Origin: Ophthalmolycus amberensis
Taxonomy: Eukaryota > Chordata > Actinopteri > Perciformes > Zoarcidae
Length of the DNA: 64,000 bases
Assembly (NCBI GenBank): GCA_024529925.1
Contig: JAFEUB010001017.1
Span: 726,501 to 790,500, forward strand
Direction of reading: 5' to 3'
Part shown: in pieces, positions 1 to 12,537 of the stretch
Position numbering within the stretch: the stretch's first letter is position 1
Layout of the letters: every line of letters starts with the position of its first letter
The notes under the pieces: model-generated
Database searches by the model: none
Seen by the model: the letters and a program-made list of their open reading frames with translations, nothing else
What the model was told of the DNA's origin: nothing
Program-made: the position numbers and the translations under genes

Positions 1-129
1 AGACAGTGATTTGTATTACTGTGTGAGTTGATGTCTATATTTAAATTGTAAATTCAAGCAATGAAATGGATCCAAGAACCTCACAGCCAAGAAATCATCT
101 GACACATAATCCCTCGCAAAAGAGAAAAC

Positions 130-305
130 TGTCAGACCTATCTGGGTTTTACGCAAGATTTAGACGGAGCCAGGCTAGCCGTTTCCCTCTGTTCCCAGAC
201 ATTATGCTAAGCTAAGCTAACTGCCTGTATAGAGTCATATTTACTGCACAGGCGAACAGTACCGGTCGCTCCAGCCAGACAACAAATGAGCGTATTTCCC
301 ACAAT
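130..305 (-). repeat. Teleost dispersed repeat (AGCTTAGCATAAAG family), reverse copy
   Basis: The stretch carries the motif gctaagctaagctaactgcc preceded by an inverted form of the phrase 'agcctggctctgtcc'. The same phrases recur at 6905-7110, 8960-9390, 33350-33425 and 52700-52860. It is a non-coding dispersed element of a type common in percomorph genomes. The family name is not known to me and the boundaries are approximate. Confidence 0.6.
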
Positions 306-1260
306 GTCAACCTTTTGCTTTAAGAGAATCTTGGGAAATGAAGTGATTTAATTTATCCTGTAATTACCACCTGTGGCCACAGAGGCCACTGTTTGACCAA
401 AGTTATGAACTCTAGGCTATAATTGACGCGCAAACAAAAATTTAAATATGTGATATTTGGGAATGTATCAGATCACATCATTGTGCCATTTAAATTCCCC
501 TCTGTGGAGTTTTAGCAGGATTAAAACAAAGAAGCTTCAGCGTGTCTGGTGTGGAAAGGTGAAGAAAGAACAGACAATCTGTAGGTAATCAACTGCCCAA
601 TGGCTGCCTGTGATCTTTTTGGGGAAATCGACTCACTAATGGCTCCCCCTGTGTCTTGTGTCATTTCCTTTTGATGTGATCGGCCAGTGATGATCAGTGA
701 TCTGGCTGCATGTAGTAAAGAGCTCTCAGCAGGCACTTTTAATTACCGGGGGGACTGATTTTGGCTGTGGAGCCCACCCCGTCTGGTTTTTATTTCCAAC
801 TGCAGACTGACTGTAAAACAACACTACCAGCGCTGTCACCCAAAACCAAAACTGCTCATGTACAAAAGCAGCCGGGGCCCTGATTATCATTCTGTGTCGG
901 GCATGTGAGCGACAGTTGCTCTGTTTTTACTTACAACCCCTTCCCTCCCTCCCGCTTTCCCTCCCTTCCTCTTCCTCCTTTCCTTTAAGTATCTTTCTGC
1001 ACACATAAAAAAAACAAAGGCTGATGTCAAGTGCACACGCTACATGCTCTATCTCAGACAAATCAGAGCCAGGTGCGTCCGTATGAGAGAGTTCATATTA
1101 GAGAGATATTGCAAACATCTGCATGTTCTGCGTGTCCTCATCATTTAGATCCCTGTGTGACAGTAAAAGGCTGCAGAGAGGAGAAGAGGGGAACACCCGC
1201 TAGAAAGCAACTCTGCCCGGTTTGTTCTGCAGCCAAAAGGCCTGACTGATGGGGCGCACG

Positions 1261-1267
1261 CACGCGC

Positions 1268-1320
<53 letters not shown>
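1261..1320. repeat. (CA)n microsatellite
   Basis: About 60 bases of CA dinucleotide, slightly interrupted at its left end by CG steps. It abuts the left end of the dispersed repeat that follows. Confidence 0.95.
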
Positions 1321-1321
<1 letters not shown>

Positions 1322-1515
1322 TCCCGTTTCCATCACTTTAGAGGACATTTCATTGACTTGCATTTGTTTCCTGTAGACTTACCTAACCATAACTAGTACT
1401 AATCCTAACCTTGAACGAGGTCTTCAATCTGAAATGTTACCATTTACGTTATGGGGACTTGCATTTTGTCCCCAAAAGGAAGGTGACTGTGTCAACAGAT
1501 TTAAGTACCCACACA
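1321..1515 (+). repeat. Dispersed repeat containing a 'ttatggggacttgca' block, copy 1
   Basis: The segment contains 'tttccatcacttt', repeated 'aatcctaacc' phrases and 'tttacgttatggggacttgca ... tgtccccaaaag'. A diverged copy in the same orientation lies at 10829-11050 inside the gdf6 intron. Both copies follow directly on a CA microsatellite. No coding content is apparent. Confidence 0.7.
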
Positions 1516-1974
1516 CACATCCCAACCCCTGTTTTTCCCCCAATTTCATGGCTTTCCTCTCACTTTCTTTCTATCAAATTATCGCCATTGGTATCACTTT
1601 CATTACAGAGTTATTTTATCCCATATAGGATGGCCCAAGTTAGAAAAGGAAAGGCAAAAGTGCCCTCTTGGGTGCTCCCATGGTAGATCAAATATGATAA
1701 AGTGCCCTGTAGGGTGCCCACCGTGGAGAAAACGCGATGCCATAAAGGCCGCCCTATATGCTAGAAAACTTGGCCTCCACATGCAGCTTCGAGCCCTTTT
1801 GAAAAATAAATTATCTCCTGACAACAGCAACAGTCCACCACTATGTCAGGGTTAGAGTGGCTCCACCTACAATGTTTGATGGATGCTATTGGTTGCATCA
1901 TGGGAAATGTAGGATCCAGTGTTTTTAGAACCTCACATATAGTAGGGACTAAGAGTCAGGATGTCTCGGACATT

Positions 1975-2470
1975 GCAGCTTTGGTTTTCAGTTCTTCTTT
2001 AGCTCTATGGATGGCAATGTTGGTACGACAGTCGGTTCCACCACATTGGTCCGAACTGAAATATCTCAACTACTATTGGATGCATGTACAGACATTCATT
2101 GTCCCTGGAGGATGAATCATTGGGACTTTTGGTGATCTTCTGACTTTTTCTCCAAAGCCCCATGACTCATTAGCAACAAACAACTATTGGATTGATTGTC
2201 ATGCAGTTTGCTACAAACATTTAGGATGAATGGTTACAATTTTGCAATCCCTTATCGTTTCCATTTCGTCGAACACTTTGGTTTATGACCAAATACCTGC
2301 AAACTATAGTGACAATTTACTTTGTGTTAAGGGCTAAATAGCAAATGTTAGCATGCTAAAACACTAAACTAAGTGATCATGGCAAACATTATACCTGCTA
2401 AATGTTAGCATGTTAGCATTGCCATTGTGAGCATGCTAGCATGCGGGCGTTAGTATTTAGCTCAAGGCAC
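1975..2470 (+). repeat. Teleost dispersed repeat ('gcatgttagcat' type)
   Basis: The stretch has the typical order of phrases: a 'gtacagacattcattgtccc' block, 'ggtttatgaccaaatacctgcaa', then multiple 'aaatgttagcatgcta' and 'gcatgttagcatt' units, ending in 'gtatttagctcaa'. I recognise this as a common short interspersed repeat of percomorph fish. It is non-coding. The boundaries are approximate. Confidence 0.7.
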
Positions 2471-2551
2471 TTGCACTTTTACAATTGTCTTTCTCTTTTA
2501 CTCTTCCTGTCTTTCTGTATTTTCTCTCCCTGCGTTTATCTCTCGTTCATG

Positions 2552-2552
<1 letters not shown>

Positions 2553-2594
<42 letters not shown>
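2553..2594. repeat. (CA)n microsatellite
   Basis: About 40 bases of uninterrupted CA dinucleotide. Confidence 0.95.
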
Positions 2595-5500
2595 TAAACA
2601 TTAAACATTATGCTGGCCCTTGTTCTCTTCCCCTATAGTGCATCAGAGAAGGAGTGGTATCAGGACTTTTTCCAATCTCTATAAAACTTTACCATTACGA
2701 GGTGTTGTGGATAACGTGTGTGGATCTGCCTCAGCCAGATGAAACCCTCACCCCAGGCCTCAATCTGTAAGAGACCAGAGAGATCAAGCATGGGAACGAA
2801 CCAGAGGATCTAGTGCAGAAACACAACATGTGTTACAGAGTACCGTACATGTGTTCAGATAGAGATAGAGAGGTTACCGGTATGAGGCTTCATATGGGTT
2901 GACTTGAGTTTCAACAAGTGAAATCTAATTCCTGTCTTTGAACTTTAAGAGGAAAAACAGTGCCGGTATTACTGATACACATTATCATCCTCCCCAGCAT
3001 GTTGATTAAGTTGCTGATAAACTTCAGTTGAGACAACAATTCTCCCTGAAAATGAATGCTAACACTATGTGACTAAGATATCTTAAGTTACTCTAAAGAC
3101 CAGCTGTTGAACATTAGAACATGTTGCCCCACAACTAGAAAGTATTGCAGGGTTTGTAATTAATGCAAATGAGTCTGAGCAACAAAGGTAGCTCACCATG
3201 CACATTTACATGGATACATATACATGCTAAATTGATCAGTTTCTATCCTCGCATCAGGTTTAAGTTGGTTTGTGGAGAAGGTCGTTGTAGGCATCAGCTT
3301 TCAACATATTCGGGTTTAAAGAACATTTAATTAGTGTTATTGAGATGGATTTCTTGTCAAACTGTTTGCTTCAATTATTGCTAAACTCCAGGGAAGTGGT
3401 ATGGCAAGTAGTGTTGTTTCTACAGTTGTTTGTGATTTGGAAGAACTTGCTATTGGACTGCACTCCCAAGTTAAGCATGAAATACTGACTGGAAATAAAG
3501 AAACCAGTACTTTTGATCCAAATCAAAAGACAGATATGAGGACATTTGCGACAGAAGTTATTTTAAAACGCATTCATTGACTCACTTCCATTCAGAATCT
3601 GTGTCAAGTAAGAAACACTACTTTGCTTTTTGGTGACGTTGTGTCAGCAGGAAACCCGAACTGGACTTTGCTGCTGCTTTAACTGCAGATAATCAACATC
3701 ACATTTTCTCCAATGGTAACACTGGCTTGTGTGATTTGTTTGGGTTTTACAGAATAAAAAAGATATCTACGTAAACTTTCTTGTAATTTATAAGCTCTTC
3801 GACATACAAAGGTGCGTTTGTAGTTAAGTTGTGTTCACGCTGCTTGGATTTTTATTTCTGAGTGAATAGAAAGATAGAATGCTAGTTTGTTTTAATGATT
3901 GATTATACTTGTTCAGTGTTAGGTCTTGTGGGCCAACACATTTAAACTTATATAAACACAGATGGTAAAGAGATTAGTGTTCTTTCAGGTGAATGTGGAA
4001 GCAGTTTCAGTACTGGTGAAACATTCATGGCAGAGTTGCAGTGCATACATTAGTACGTGGTAAACACTTCAACATAATGTAATAAAACAACACTCTGAAT
4101 GTTAGTAATTCAAGGGATTCAGTTAACCCACTACCCGGGTCAGAAAAAGGACAAGCAGGAGGACAACACACATGGCTTTTCACTGAAGATTAATTGAAAA
4201 AAAATATATATGTTCATTGGGGTTTAAAGTATGGATGAGGGGGAAAATATTGTGTTGGGATAAACAACAGCTCTAAATCAAACTGAATCAAACACGGAGG
4301 AGGAGGAGGAGGAGCGTCACCAGTCAAATCCAAACTGCACACTAACTGTTTGTAATGAATTGATTAAATACACTTACACATGGCAACATATAGGCCAAAA
4401 TCATTTGATGAGTTCCAAAAATGCTGCAATGGCAGACATTGGGAAACTCAGCTGGTACAGATTACAACAGATCAGGAGCAGCGGTGCAACCAGCTGCAGG
4501 GACGTCTTGGAAAACACTTGTCACGTTTACAATGGCAGTGAATTCGGCATCACGCTTTAATTGATGTCCATTCGGTACATTGTGTGTAAAGTATTTGTAC
4601 ACAATGTGAGGGGCACAGTGACAGATCTGTACGTGTCACTCATCATCTGTGATGTTATAGAACGTCACCACGACAAAGACACAAAGCCAAACCCTGAGAG
4701 GGCTTCTGTTGTTCCAAGTGACTTTCTAGAAGCCGCTGTTTGTCAGCAGCAGTGACCCAAAGAGAGGACTCTGCTGTCTGACCTCCTCCTCCAGCACTTT
4801 GCTCTCTCACTCAACTGTGTAATCCCTCTTCTATTCTGAGTCCACATCAGTCAGCACACAGGCAGAGGGAGCTCCGAACATCTCTTAAAGTTCAACCAGG
4901 TCTGAGTGAAATGTCGAGAAAATCAAAGCGCAAGAGTAAAGTGCAGCTCAGTTACAATAGCCCCATTTCATTTATTATGCGCAAAAAATATGTAGAGCCC
5001 AAAGTTTTCACTGCTGAAATCAGCAAATGGCCTGTTATGCTCTGTACCTGTAGGGTCCAGTATTACATGACTACTATGTCACTGCACATTATTTTTTATG
5101 TTTAATCGTCGTTCTTTTTGCCCAAATTTGGACAAAGCGTGGTTGAATTAACACTGTCTTCTCAATCCCAGGCTACTTTTACAGTTTACACAGACGTTTC
5201 TATTATTTTGTCCACCCTATTCATATCAAGCAGGGTTGAATGAATAGCAGAAGCTCCTCTCTGTTTCACAGCACCAAAAGATACATCCCCCAAAAACATT
5301 GTTTTCTTAATAAAAGTCACATTCCTTACAGGCCTTTTGTATTAGACTGCATCAGCTGTAACTCGGTGGACCGAACAAACTAGCATGTGACTCTATGATT
5401 TACTCTCATTGTCCAGACTACACATCTAACAAAGACCCCGACAAAGACTTCATAAGTTGCATCTAAAGCAGCCGAGGTGATGAATAGTAAAAAAAAATGT

Positions 5501-6904
5501 TCTGCAGCATTTCCGTGACTATATTTCAACATTTATTTAGGACCTGATTGAGATTTGGTCGTTTTAATGTCGAAACATTGACCAACGTCTAAAAAGTTAA
5601 ATCTAGCCAGTCTTAAAAAAAATCAAAGTGGACTGAAAATCACAGACAGCTAAACCCTGCAGCAAAGACAACAAATACGAAGTCCCTAAAGTTTTCTTAA
5701 CAAACAGAGCGCGTTAACAAGCCACTTCCCTCGTATGTCCGTCAGAGGGCTTTGAGCCACTCGAGAGGATTTCCACTCTGCGTTTACCAGAGCAAACACA
5801 GAGGTCAAGACGACAAGGCATCACTTTTGCCGGCGACTAAAAGCAAACAAAGGAGACGCGTGTTGGAATTACATGGAGTGAATACTTCAGAGGAAGGCTT
5901 TCTCTCTGTCTGCCGTGGCTGCCTTGATATTTCTTGGACACGCATCACATGTTGTAAACTATCTCGTTCCAGATCTCGGCCTCTGAGCTCACTCCTGATA
6001 CTTTCTTTTCCTCTTGACTGCACTCTGGACATGTGTGAAACATTTAACATCACAGAAAAACTCAGCTAGAAAGCAGAAAAACATGAGCTCCCAGTCAGCC
6101 GCCCCCCCCCCCCTCTCTCTCTATGATGACTGTTGAATCCTGCACCCAATTTACACCCCGCTTTGTTTAACCTGCAAAAAAACGTTTCTCCATCCAGTAG
6201 CAAATCTGCCACAGTGCAGGAACGCCTCCATAGAGACGGAACATTCCGGTCTTTTGTCCTCCGCTGGCTGTTCAGAGCAGCTGCTTCAAACCGGCCGCCC
6301 CTTTTTTATATCTCACCTTGTTGTTTGGGGGGGAATGGCAGCGCGGCCCTCAGAGGGCATCACACGCATTCCTTCCCCCTCCCATCCTGATTGCCGCCCT
6401 TCTCTCAGGGGACGTGCACGTTGTTTAATGTCCACAGCCCACGGAGACAATGCCCCACTTGACCTTTGACCCCAGTGAGGAAAAGGCAGGCTTAATCTGA
6501 TGTTGAGATCCTCGACCGCCATTGTCTGTGGGGCAGGGGACCCAGTATGGCTCTAGACTGGAGGAGGGGGGGGGGGGGATCAGTCACTACATCTGCACAC
6601 CAATTTGTTTGTCACATATTGCCCCCCCCCCCCCCGACCTCCAACACACACAGAACCACAGCCCACCCAGGGAAGATGGCGCTCTTGTCTGCTGACCCTG
6701 TTTTCACCCTGCAAACTGTCACTCACCCCGCTATTCACTTCAACACCAGAGACGACAACTAATGAGTCTGTAAGCTCCTGACCGCTTGTTTGTATTGATC
6801 AATAGCCGGTCGAGGTGCACTGTACCTTTAACAACAAAAGGTCGACAGTCCTCACTTTCAGCATTATAAGATGTCTGGCCAATGGCACAGATAAGAGATA
6901 CTTT
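2595..6904. other. Intergenic; no gene supported
   Basis: I see no splice-compatible series of conserved-looking codons on either strand. The open frames here are 60-105 codons, low in complexity or biased by repeats, and resemble no family I know. The 5700-6560 part is richer in GC, with C and G homopolymers at about 6100 and 6567. It could contain conserved regulatory sequence downstream of gdf6, but nothing in the bases alone shows that. Confidence 0.5.
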
Positions 6905-7110
6905 CCACCTTTTTAGAGGGATAGTTTGACATTTTGGGAAATATGCTTTGTCATGTTTTTGCTGAGAGAGCAGTTGGTCGGTTAGATTAGCTTAGCATAA
7001 AGACTGGAAACAGCTTAGCCTGGCTCTGTCCAAAGGTAACGAAAACACCCGAGCACCTCTGAAGTTGAACACGTTATATTTCGCCACTAAGAGTAAAAAC
7101 AACAATAGAT
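6905..7110 (+). repeat. Teleost dispersed repeat, forward copy
   Basis: It begins 'gagggatagtttgacatttt', then has 'ttagcttagcataaagactg' and 'tagcctggctctgtccaaag'. It belongs to the family at 130-305 and 8960-9390. Confidence 0.7.
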
Positions 7111-8959
7111 GCTGGACAGTTGTTCTTTTTTAAAACTGGGAGCATGAACTTCACTGGTGAGCACACTTTTTGTATGAATGAACCAAATGAGATGTACAAC
7201 GTGTCAGTTAGTGAGCTTTAGAGCTGCTGGCGGTTTCCACCTGTTCCAGCCTTTGTACTAAGCTACATCGCTTCGTATTTAATATACTTCGTATTTATTG
7301 AATAGAAATGAGATGATGCATGAGTTTGTTTTGATGTGTTTTTTTTTCATGCTGCAGACCAAATTTCAAGCAGGAATAAACTTAGATAATTTAAAGGTAC
7401 AGTCCACCAAATATTCAGATTCATTTGACATTATAGAAACTGTTGTCTTGATTGATCTGCAATTTGGACTAAAAAGAGTGAAATTAAGAGTATGACTTTG
7501 ACACAATAAGATTGAAAACAAGCACCATAGCTAATATTAGCATTAGCAGTGATAAATTGCATAAATGACTGAAAAAAGTATTGGTAAATTCTACAACAAG
7601 ATTTTAAGTTCAAGACATTTTAATGTGCCTGTTACTCTACACATCTTACACAGTTTATAAGAATAGATTAATTTGGTTAAACAATTTTACTGATAATTTT
7701 ACTGTGTAAAAATACATTATCAACAAATGTTCCGCTTTAATAAGGTTGGATGCAGGAGAGCAAAGCGATGACACTGAATTATCCATTCATCTTACTGACA
7801 GTCATTATCAATCAGTATAATATATTATTTTCAGATTCCAGTAAATAATGCAAAACAAAATATAAGAGGCTAAAATGTGCTACTAATGTTTTAAACAACA
7901 GTATAGCCTAAAAAAGAGAGTTCAACAAACAAATACAATTATTTAGTTTGGTGAATAATTATTTCTTATGTATATATACAACAACAACACTGATAGTACC
8001 ACAGTACTTCACAGTCTGTGACCAGAACATAGCTGTCACGTTCCGTTGCCAAAACATTACCCATATGTGTTTGTTTGAACCTGAACATCCAGATGTGTGA
8101 CTCATGCCGTCTGGAAGTTGTATCGGAAGAAAGTGAACAATAAAAAAAGAAATGAAATAACTTATTCATAGAACATAAATTAATTTTTCCAAATATTTAC
8201 ACATGGTACCTCTGAACATCAGTGCATCGCAGACAAAGTTATGTATCTTCTCAACAAAAAAAGTAAACTGGCGAGAAACTCTGCCCTGTTTTTTTGGTGA
8301 AATGTACTGTCGGTGGTTTAATGTGATTCTAAAAAAAGAAGAAGAAAAAGGGAGTTCACATTCTCTCCAGCACTCGAGGACGTTCCCTGAGTCGTAGGCC
8401 ATGTCAAGTGCTGAAAATCTGCGTTTTAATCCTGGCAAAGATGTCACTTAATACGTCCATTATAGGAGAAATGTTTACCTGAACTTTGTCTTTCAGTTTC
8501 TATAATAGTAGAAGAAGAGACGGGCTAAAAAAGTGTTGTCTTAGATTGAAACGGATTGACTGTTTTTGATCATAAGAATCTTGTAATAAATTTGGACACA
8601 AAGTTATCACGGAAGATTACATTGTTGGGCTGCTTTGACGGTCGGGGGACTTCATATTTTTTAGGTTTAAGTTGTGTACTCTGGTGTACATTGTACCAGG
8701 ATTATTTGTACTACTTTTGAAAATGAACTTTCAGTCTGAATCTAACATCACATATATTAAATGTTCCTATTTACATGTATGTAACTCTTCATAGTTGTTT
8801 TTTTACGAGCAGTCCATATAAGTTAATCATAGTGCCTGTGTCCCAAGGGCCAAACAGTTGTGGGTAAAATGATTTTAAAAAGTGACAGCAATTTTTTCAT
8901 AATTTCACAGGAGTAAAATATGAACTTTCCTTAAATGGGGGGTATTTAATGCGTCTCTT
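7111..8959. other. Intergenic, possibly including the distal gdf6 3' UTR
   Basis: AT-rich sequence with no supported coding region. gdf6 is transcribed leftward with its stop at 9680, so a long 3' UTR could reach into this interval. I found no canonical AATAAA on the minus strand close to the stop codon, and the transcript end is unresolved. Confidence 0.4.
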
Positions 8960-9390
8960 TTTAAAGAAATGGTTCAACATTTTTGGAAATGATTTGCTTT
9001 CTTGCTGAGAGTGAGAAGAGAAGATCGATATCACAGTTGTGTCTGGACTGTGACTAAGAAGCTGCAGCCTGGAGGCGGTTATCTTAGCTTAGCATAAAGA
9101 GTGGAAACAGGGGGAAACGGCTAGCCTGGGTCTGTCCAATGGTAACTCAATCCACCTATCAGCAACTCTAAATCCCATTAATGAACATGTTATATCTTGT
9201 TTGTTTAATCAGTAAAACGGAGGTTTAAAAATGACAGGTTTTGTGCAAGATTTTATGCTAAGCTAAGTTAACCAGCTGCTGCCTGTAGCTTCATATTTAG
9301 CATACAGACAGGTGAGTGGTATCAATCTTCTCATCTAACCATCTACATGAAAGGGAATAAGTGAATTCGCCAAAATGTTGAACTCTTGTT
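8960..9390 (+). repeat. Teleost dispersed repeat, long copy with both arms
   Basis: Starting with 'aatggttcaacattttt', it carries the forward phrase 'cttagcttagcataaagag' near 9085 and its inverted counterpart 'tttatgctaagctaagtta' near 9253. The two arms could fold back on each other. It is the fullest copy of this family in the window. The 3' UTR of gdf6 may run through it. Confidence 0.7.
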
Positions 9391-9679
9391 TTTAACTTTT
9401 TCTTGATTTGGTGACAGAAACGATAGTTTCCAACATGTTTATCTTATTGTATATTCATGAATATGCAGTCACTGTAGTGATTTCGTGGCAAGAACGTACA
9501 GAAAAAATAAGAGAACAAACGTCTGAGGTATTAAACTTGTTGGGTGCATGGTTGGGAAAAGCATCACTAAGTTTTCCTTATTTCAGGTGCAGCCTCGTCA
9601 CCACACGGACTGTAATGCTGTTCGATTCCCACTAACCAGAGACCCTGACGAACAAGGAAGCGGTCAAGGTGAAGCACTA

Positions 9680-10045
9680 CTACCTACAGCCACAAGACTC
9701 GACCACCATGTCCTCGTACTGTTTGTAGACCACATTGTTTCCTGAGTCGATGTAGAGGATGCTGATGGGGCTGAGCTTGGACGGGGCGCAGCAGCTGGGC
9801 GGCATGTTGCTGGGGTTCATTGAATTCATCAGAGTCTGGATGATGGCGTGGTTGGTGGGCTCCAGGTGGGAGCGCAGGGGGAACTCGCACACCCCCTCGC
9901 AGTGGTACGCTTCATAATCCAGGGGGGCGATGATCCAGTCATCCCAGCCCAGGTCTCTGAAGTTAACATGCAGCGGCTTCTTGCTGCACCGGGATTTGGA
10001 CTTCTTGCCGTGTCTCTTCCCGTGGCGGGTCTTGGACGCGGCCGT
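9680..10045 (-). other. gdf6: Mature GDF6 ligand region
   Basis: Residues 292-412 follow the RRRR site and should be released by a furin-type protease. The 121-residue length fits the about 120 known for mammalian GDF6. All seven knot cysteines are present, including the one that forms the inter-chain bond (the first of the adjacent pair, 376). Confidence 0.9.
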
Positions 10046-10743
10046 CCTCCTTCTCCTGCTGGCTTTGGCACCAGGGCCCCTTTCTTTGGCCTTCCTCTCC
10101 AGACCCAGCAACGCTCTCCCCTCTCTCCTCTCACTGAAGAGGGTCTGCCTCTTCTTAGACCTGGTGAACACCACCAAGATGGCCTTCTTCTGCTGGGGCC
10201 TGCCGTGCCTGTGAAAACCCAGATGGTGCAGGTCCAGCTCTCTCTCCGGGTTGTCCAGCATGACCCTGAGCTCCAGGCAGAAGTGCTTGCCCTGTCTCAG
10301 GTGCTGCTGCTCTTTGAATATTTCCCACACGTCCAACACTTCCCACTTCGGCCTCTGGGAGTCCTGCAAGTCCAGCGTTTTGGAGTCAAGCAGCTGTCGG
10401 TTGTGGCAGGAGAGGAGCTGGACGTCGACGGGCTCTGTTTCAGATATCCTGAAATTCCCAGACACTTTGGTGTATATCCTGAGCTCAGCTCCCAGCACCT
10501 CCGCCTTTTTGGACAGTGTTGAGACGTCGAACAGATACTGCTGTCTCCTCAGAGGGAGGAGTGGGAGGTCATCTGTGGAAAGCATTAAAGCAAGCGGGGT
10601 CAGACGCATTCTCACGGGGACGATGTGCATACCACAGAGATGTGGAATCTGACAGGAAAAATTCCACTATTGTCTGCACCGAATTAATGTGGGAGACAAA
10701 GTATGAGTCAGAGTGTTCAATCAATCCTACCTGCACGCATGCA

Positions 10744-10801
<58 letters not shown>

Positions 10802-11443
10802 CACACCTACACACACCTACACACAGAGTTGTGTTTCCATCACTTTGGAGTACATTACATTGACTTCCATTCATTTTCTGGAGATTTATCCTAACCACCA
10901 CTTTCCTAATCCTAACCCGAACCTAAACTAATCCTAACCTTAAACCAAGTCTTCGCCCTAAAATATAAGGATTTACGTTATGGGGACTTGCATCTTGTCC
11001 CCAAAAGTAAAGTGAGTCCCCAAATGTAAAGAAATGTATGTCCCCACAACATGAGTAATACAAACACACGCGCCCGCGCTGTAAAGCCTCCACATACCTT
11101 GTCCACTGTCCACAAAACTCGCGATGGTGTTCGCAGCTTTGGAGGAGCGAAAGAAGCTGGCGTTGAGTCCCAGTCTCTCCGCCGTGGAAAATGTCTTGTA
11201 AATAGACAGCATGTAGTCGTGCGGCTCAACGGAGTCTTTAGAAGTCGCTTTATTGTTTCTGTCGACGGACGGCGGAGCGTAAAACTCCTTGAAATATTGA
11301 GAGGCTTCTTGTCCATCAAAGATCCTCGACACCTTGCTGCTCTTCGGGGCCGCTGGAGGGGAAATAGCGAGAGCGTGAGAGCCAGGGGTTCCCCAAACAA
11401 ACAGCAGAGCCCCGCAGAGGGAAGCGACGTAATAGAGATCCAT
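9680..11443 (-). CDS. gdf6: Growth/differentiation factor 6 (BMP family ligand), complete, two exons
   Basis: Exon 1 is 11098-11443 and exon 2 is 9680-10572, giving 412 residues; the phase-1 intron makes the Asp codon at 116. GDF6 is a secreted disulfide-linked dimer that signals through BMP receptors and SMAD1/5/8 and patterns joints, skull, spine and dorsal eye. The sequence shows a signal peptide (residues 1-24), a TGF-beta propeptide with the phrase PHDYMLSIYKTFS, a RRRR processing site at 288-291, a basic stretch RHGKRHGKK, and a cystine-knot domain whose seven cysteines fall at 311, 340, 344, 376, 377, 409 and 411. The ending VVESCGCR and the phrase LGWDDWIIAPLDYEAYHCEG are diagnostic of the GDF5/6/7 group, and the mature domain matches GDF6 best. 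The start was chosen because a signal peptide follows at once; an in-frame ATG at 11719 lies too far upstream. Whether it is gdf6a or gdf6b I cannot decide. It lies just downstream of pkhd1l1, on the same strand. Confidence 0.96.
10573..11097 (-). other. gdf6: gdf6 intron with CA microsatellite and dispersed repeat
   Basis: The only gdf6 intron has donor GTATGTGG at 11097 and acceptor CACAG at 10573. It is largely filled by a CA tract (10749-10828) and by copy 2 of the 'ttatggggacttgca' repeat (10829-11050), in the same arrangement as at 1261-1515. BMP-family genes usually have this one large-propeptide intron; here it is unusually short. Confidence 0.85.
10749..11050 (+). repeat. CA microsatellite plus dispersed repeat, copy 2
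   Basis: The CA tract is followed by 'tttccatcactttggag', several 'cctaatcctaacc' phrases and a 'ttacgttatggggacttgca ... tgtccccaaaag' block. This is the same order as in copy 1 at 1261-1515. Confidence 0.75.
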
Positions 11444-12537
11444 CCTCTGGTCTCGTCCCGAATCAGAGCCGGAGCCTGAGCTGTGGTCGGGGAGGGGTGT
11501 GGGGGACCACGGGCAAAGCCGGAGCTGAACTCTACATCCACTCCGCAGCAAGTGGCTGCTGCGCAAAAGTGCGCACAGCTCCGGAGGACGGGCGGTGCAA
11601 AAGTAAAAAATAGTAAAAAAGTAAGGAGGGGGGGGGACACGCCCACATTGTGTTGTTATCGTTAAATGGAGGGCGCAAATTAAGGCTGTAAAACTATTTG
11701 TTCCTCCGTCAGCCGTCACCTCCCTCCCCGGGGAGGCAGATGTGCGCTGAAAGGACGCTCTTCAACTTCTGCTACATTTGCGGACTCTCACAAAACCTGT
11801 CTTTTTAAAAACCAAAATGGCTTTTTTTTGTTCTCAGTTTTAGAAGTGTTTCTCTGTTCAAGCAGGACTCGTTATGCCACTGCAACTGTGCCTCAGTTGA
11901 GGATGAATTCAGGATATACCACGGGGTCTCCCGCCCTCTAGTGAGGCGCAGACATATCGCCCTGCTGCTGCCACACAGGTGGAACCACTCAGCCAATCAG
12001 CTCCCTTCAGCACCATGGACAGAGTCTTCACTCGGCATTAGAAAAAGGACCGGATTAATAAAGAAAAACACGGATGCAATGAAGATGTGTAATCAATGAC
12101 AAATAGAATTTATTGAAAAGAGAATATAGTTTTTTTAAAGCAGCAAAAAAAATGCTAAACTTCATATCTCCATGTTGTTACAGAGTGGAGTTAAGCACCG
12201 ATTGCACATGTTTTACAATAGGAAATCTATATCTGGATCCTACACCCTGAGAATAACCATATCAAACACACATTTAGACATAATACAACAAAGGAAAGAA
12301 ACACAGTCTTTGCAGAGGGGAGGGGTGGGTGCTTTGGCTTTTTACCTTGGTTAACTATGAGTTTTGAAAAACCATAAATCCGTATTCTTTTGTTTAATTC
12401 TAAGTGAAAATTTAGCCCGGAAAAAGAAAAGCCAGCTATGTGCACTATATATTTACATATATTCTAAATTCAGCAGACTTGTTTGCCAAGGTGTTGAGGT
12501 ATCCTTCATAAAAACCCTCTCAGCTTCACAGAACTAT
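11444..12537 (-). promoter_or_regulatory. Short interval holding the pkhd1l1 3' UTR and the gdf6 5' region
   Basis: Only 1094 bases separate the pkhd1l1 stop codon from the gdf6 start codon. The pkhd1l1 3' UTR probably ends near 12100, at the AATAAA noted separately, leaving at most about 650 bases for the gdf6 promoter and 5' UTR. A TTTTTAAAAAG stretch at about 11801-11811 might serve as a weak TATA-like element on the minus strand, but this is a guess. No other gene is seen. Confidence 0.5.
12109..12114 (-). terminator. pkhd1l1: Polyadenylation signal AATAAA of pkhd1l1
   Basis: The minus strand reads AATAAA here, about 425 bases after the pkhd1l1 stop codon. It is the first canonical hexamer I noticed in the 3' UTR. 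Confidence 0.55.

Noticed and set aside
4360..5105. Three small plus-strand open frames close together (66, 64 and 64 codons)
   Set aside because: They resemble no known protein, lack splice or poly(A) context, and are within the length expected by chance.
9848..10522. A 224-codon open frame on the plus strand
   Set aside because: It is the antisense shadow of gdf6 exon 2.
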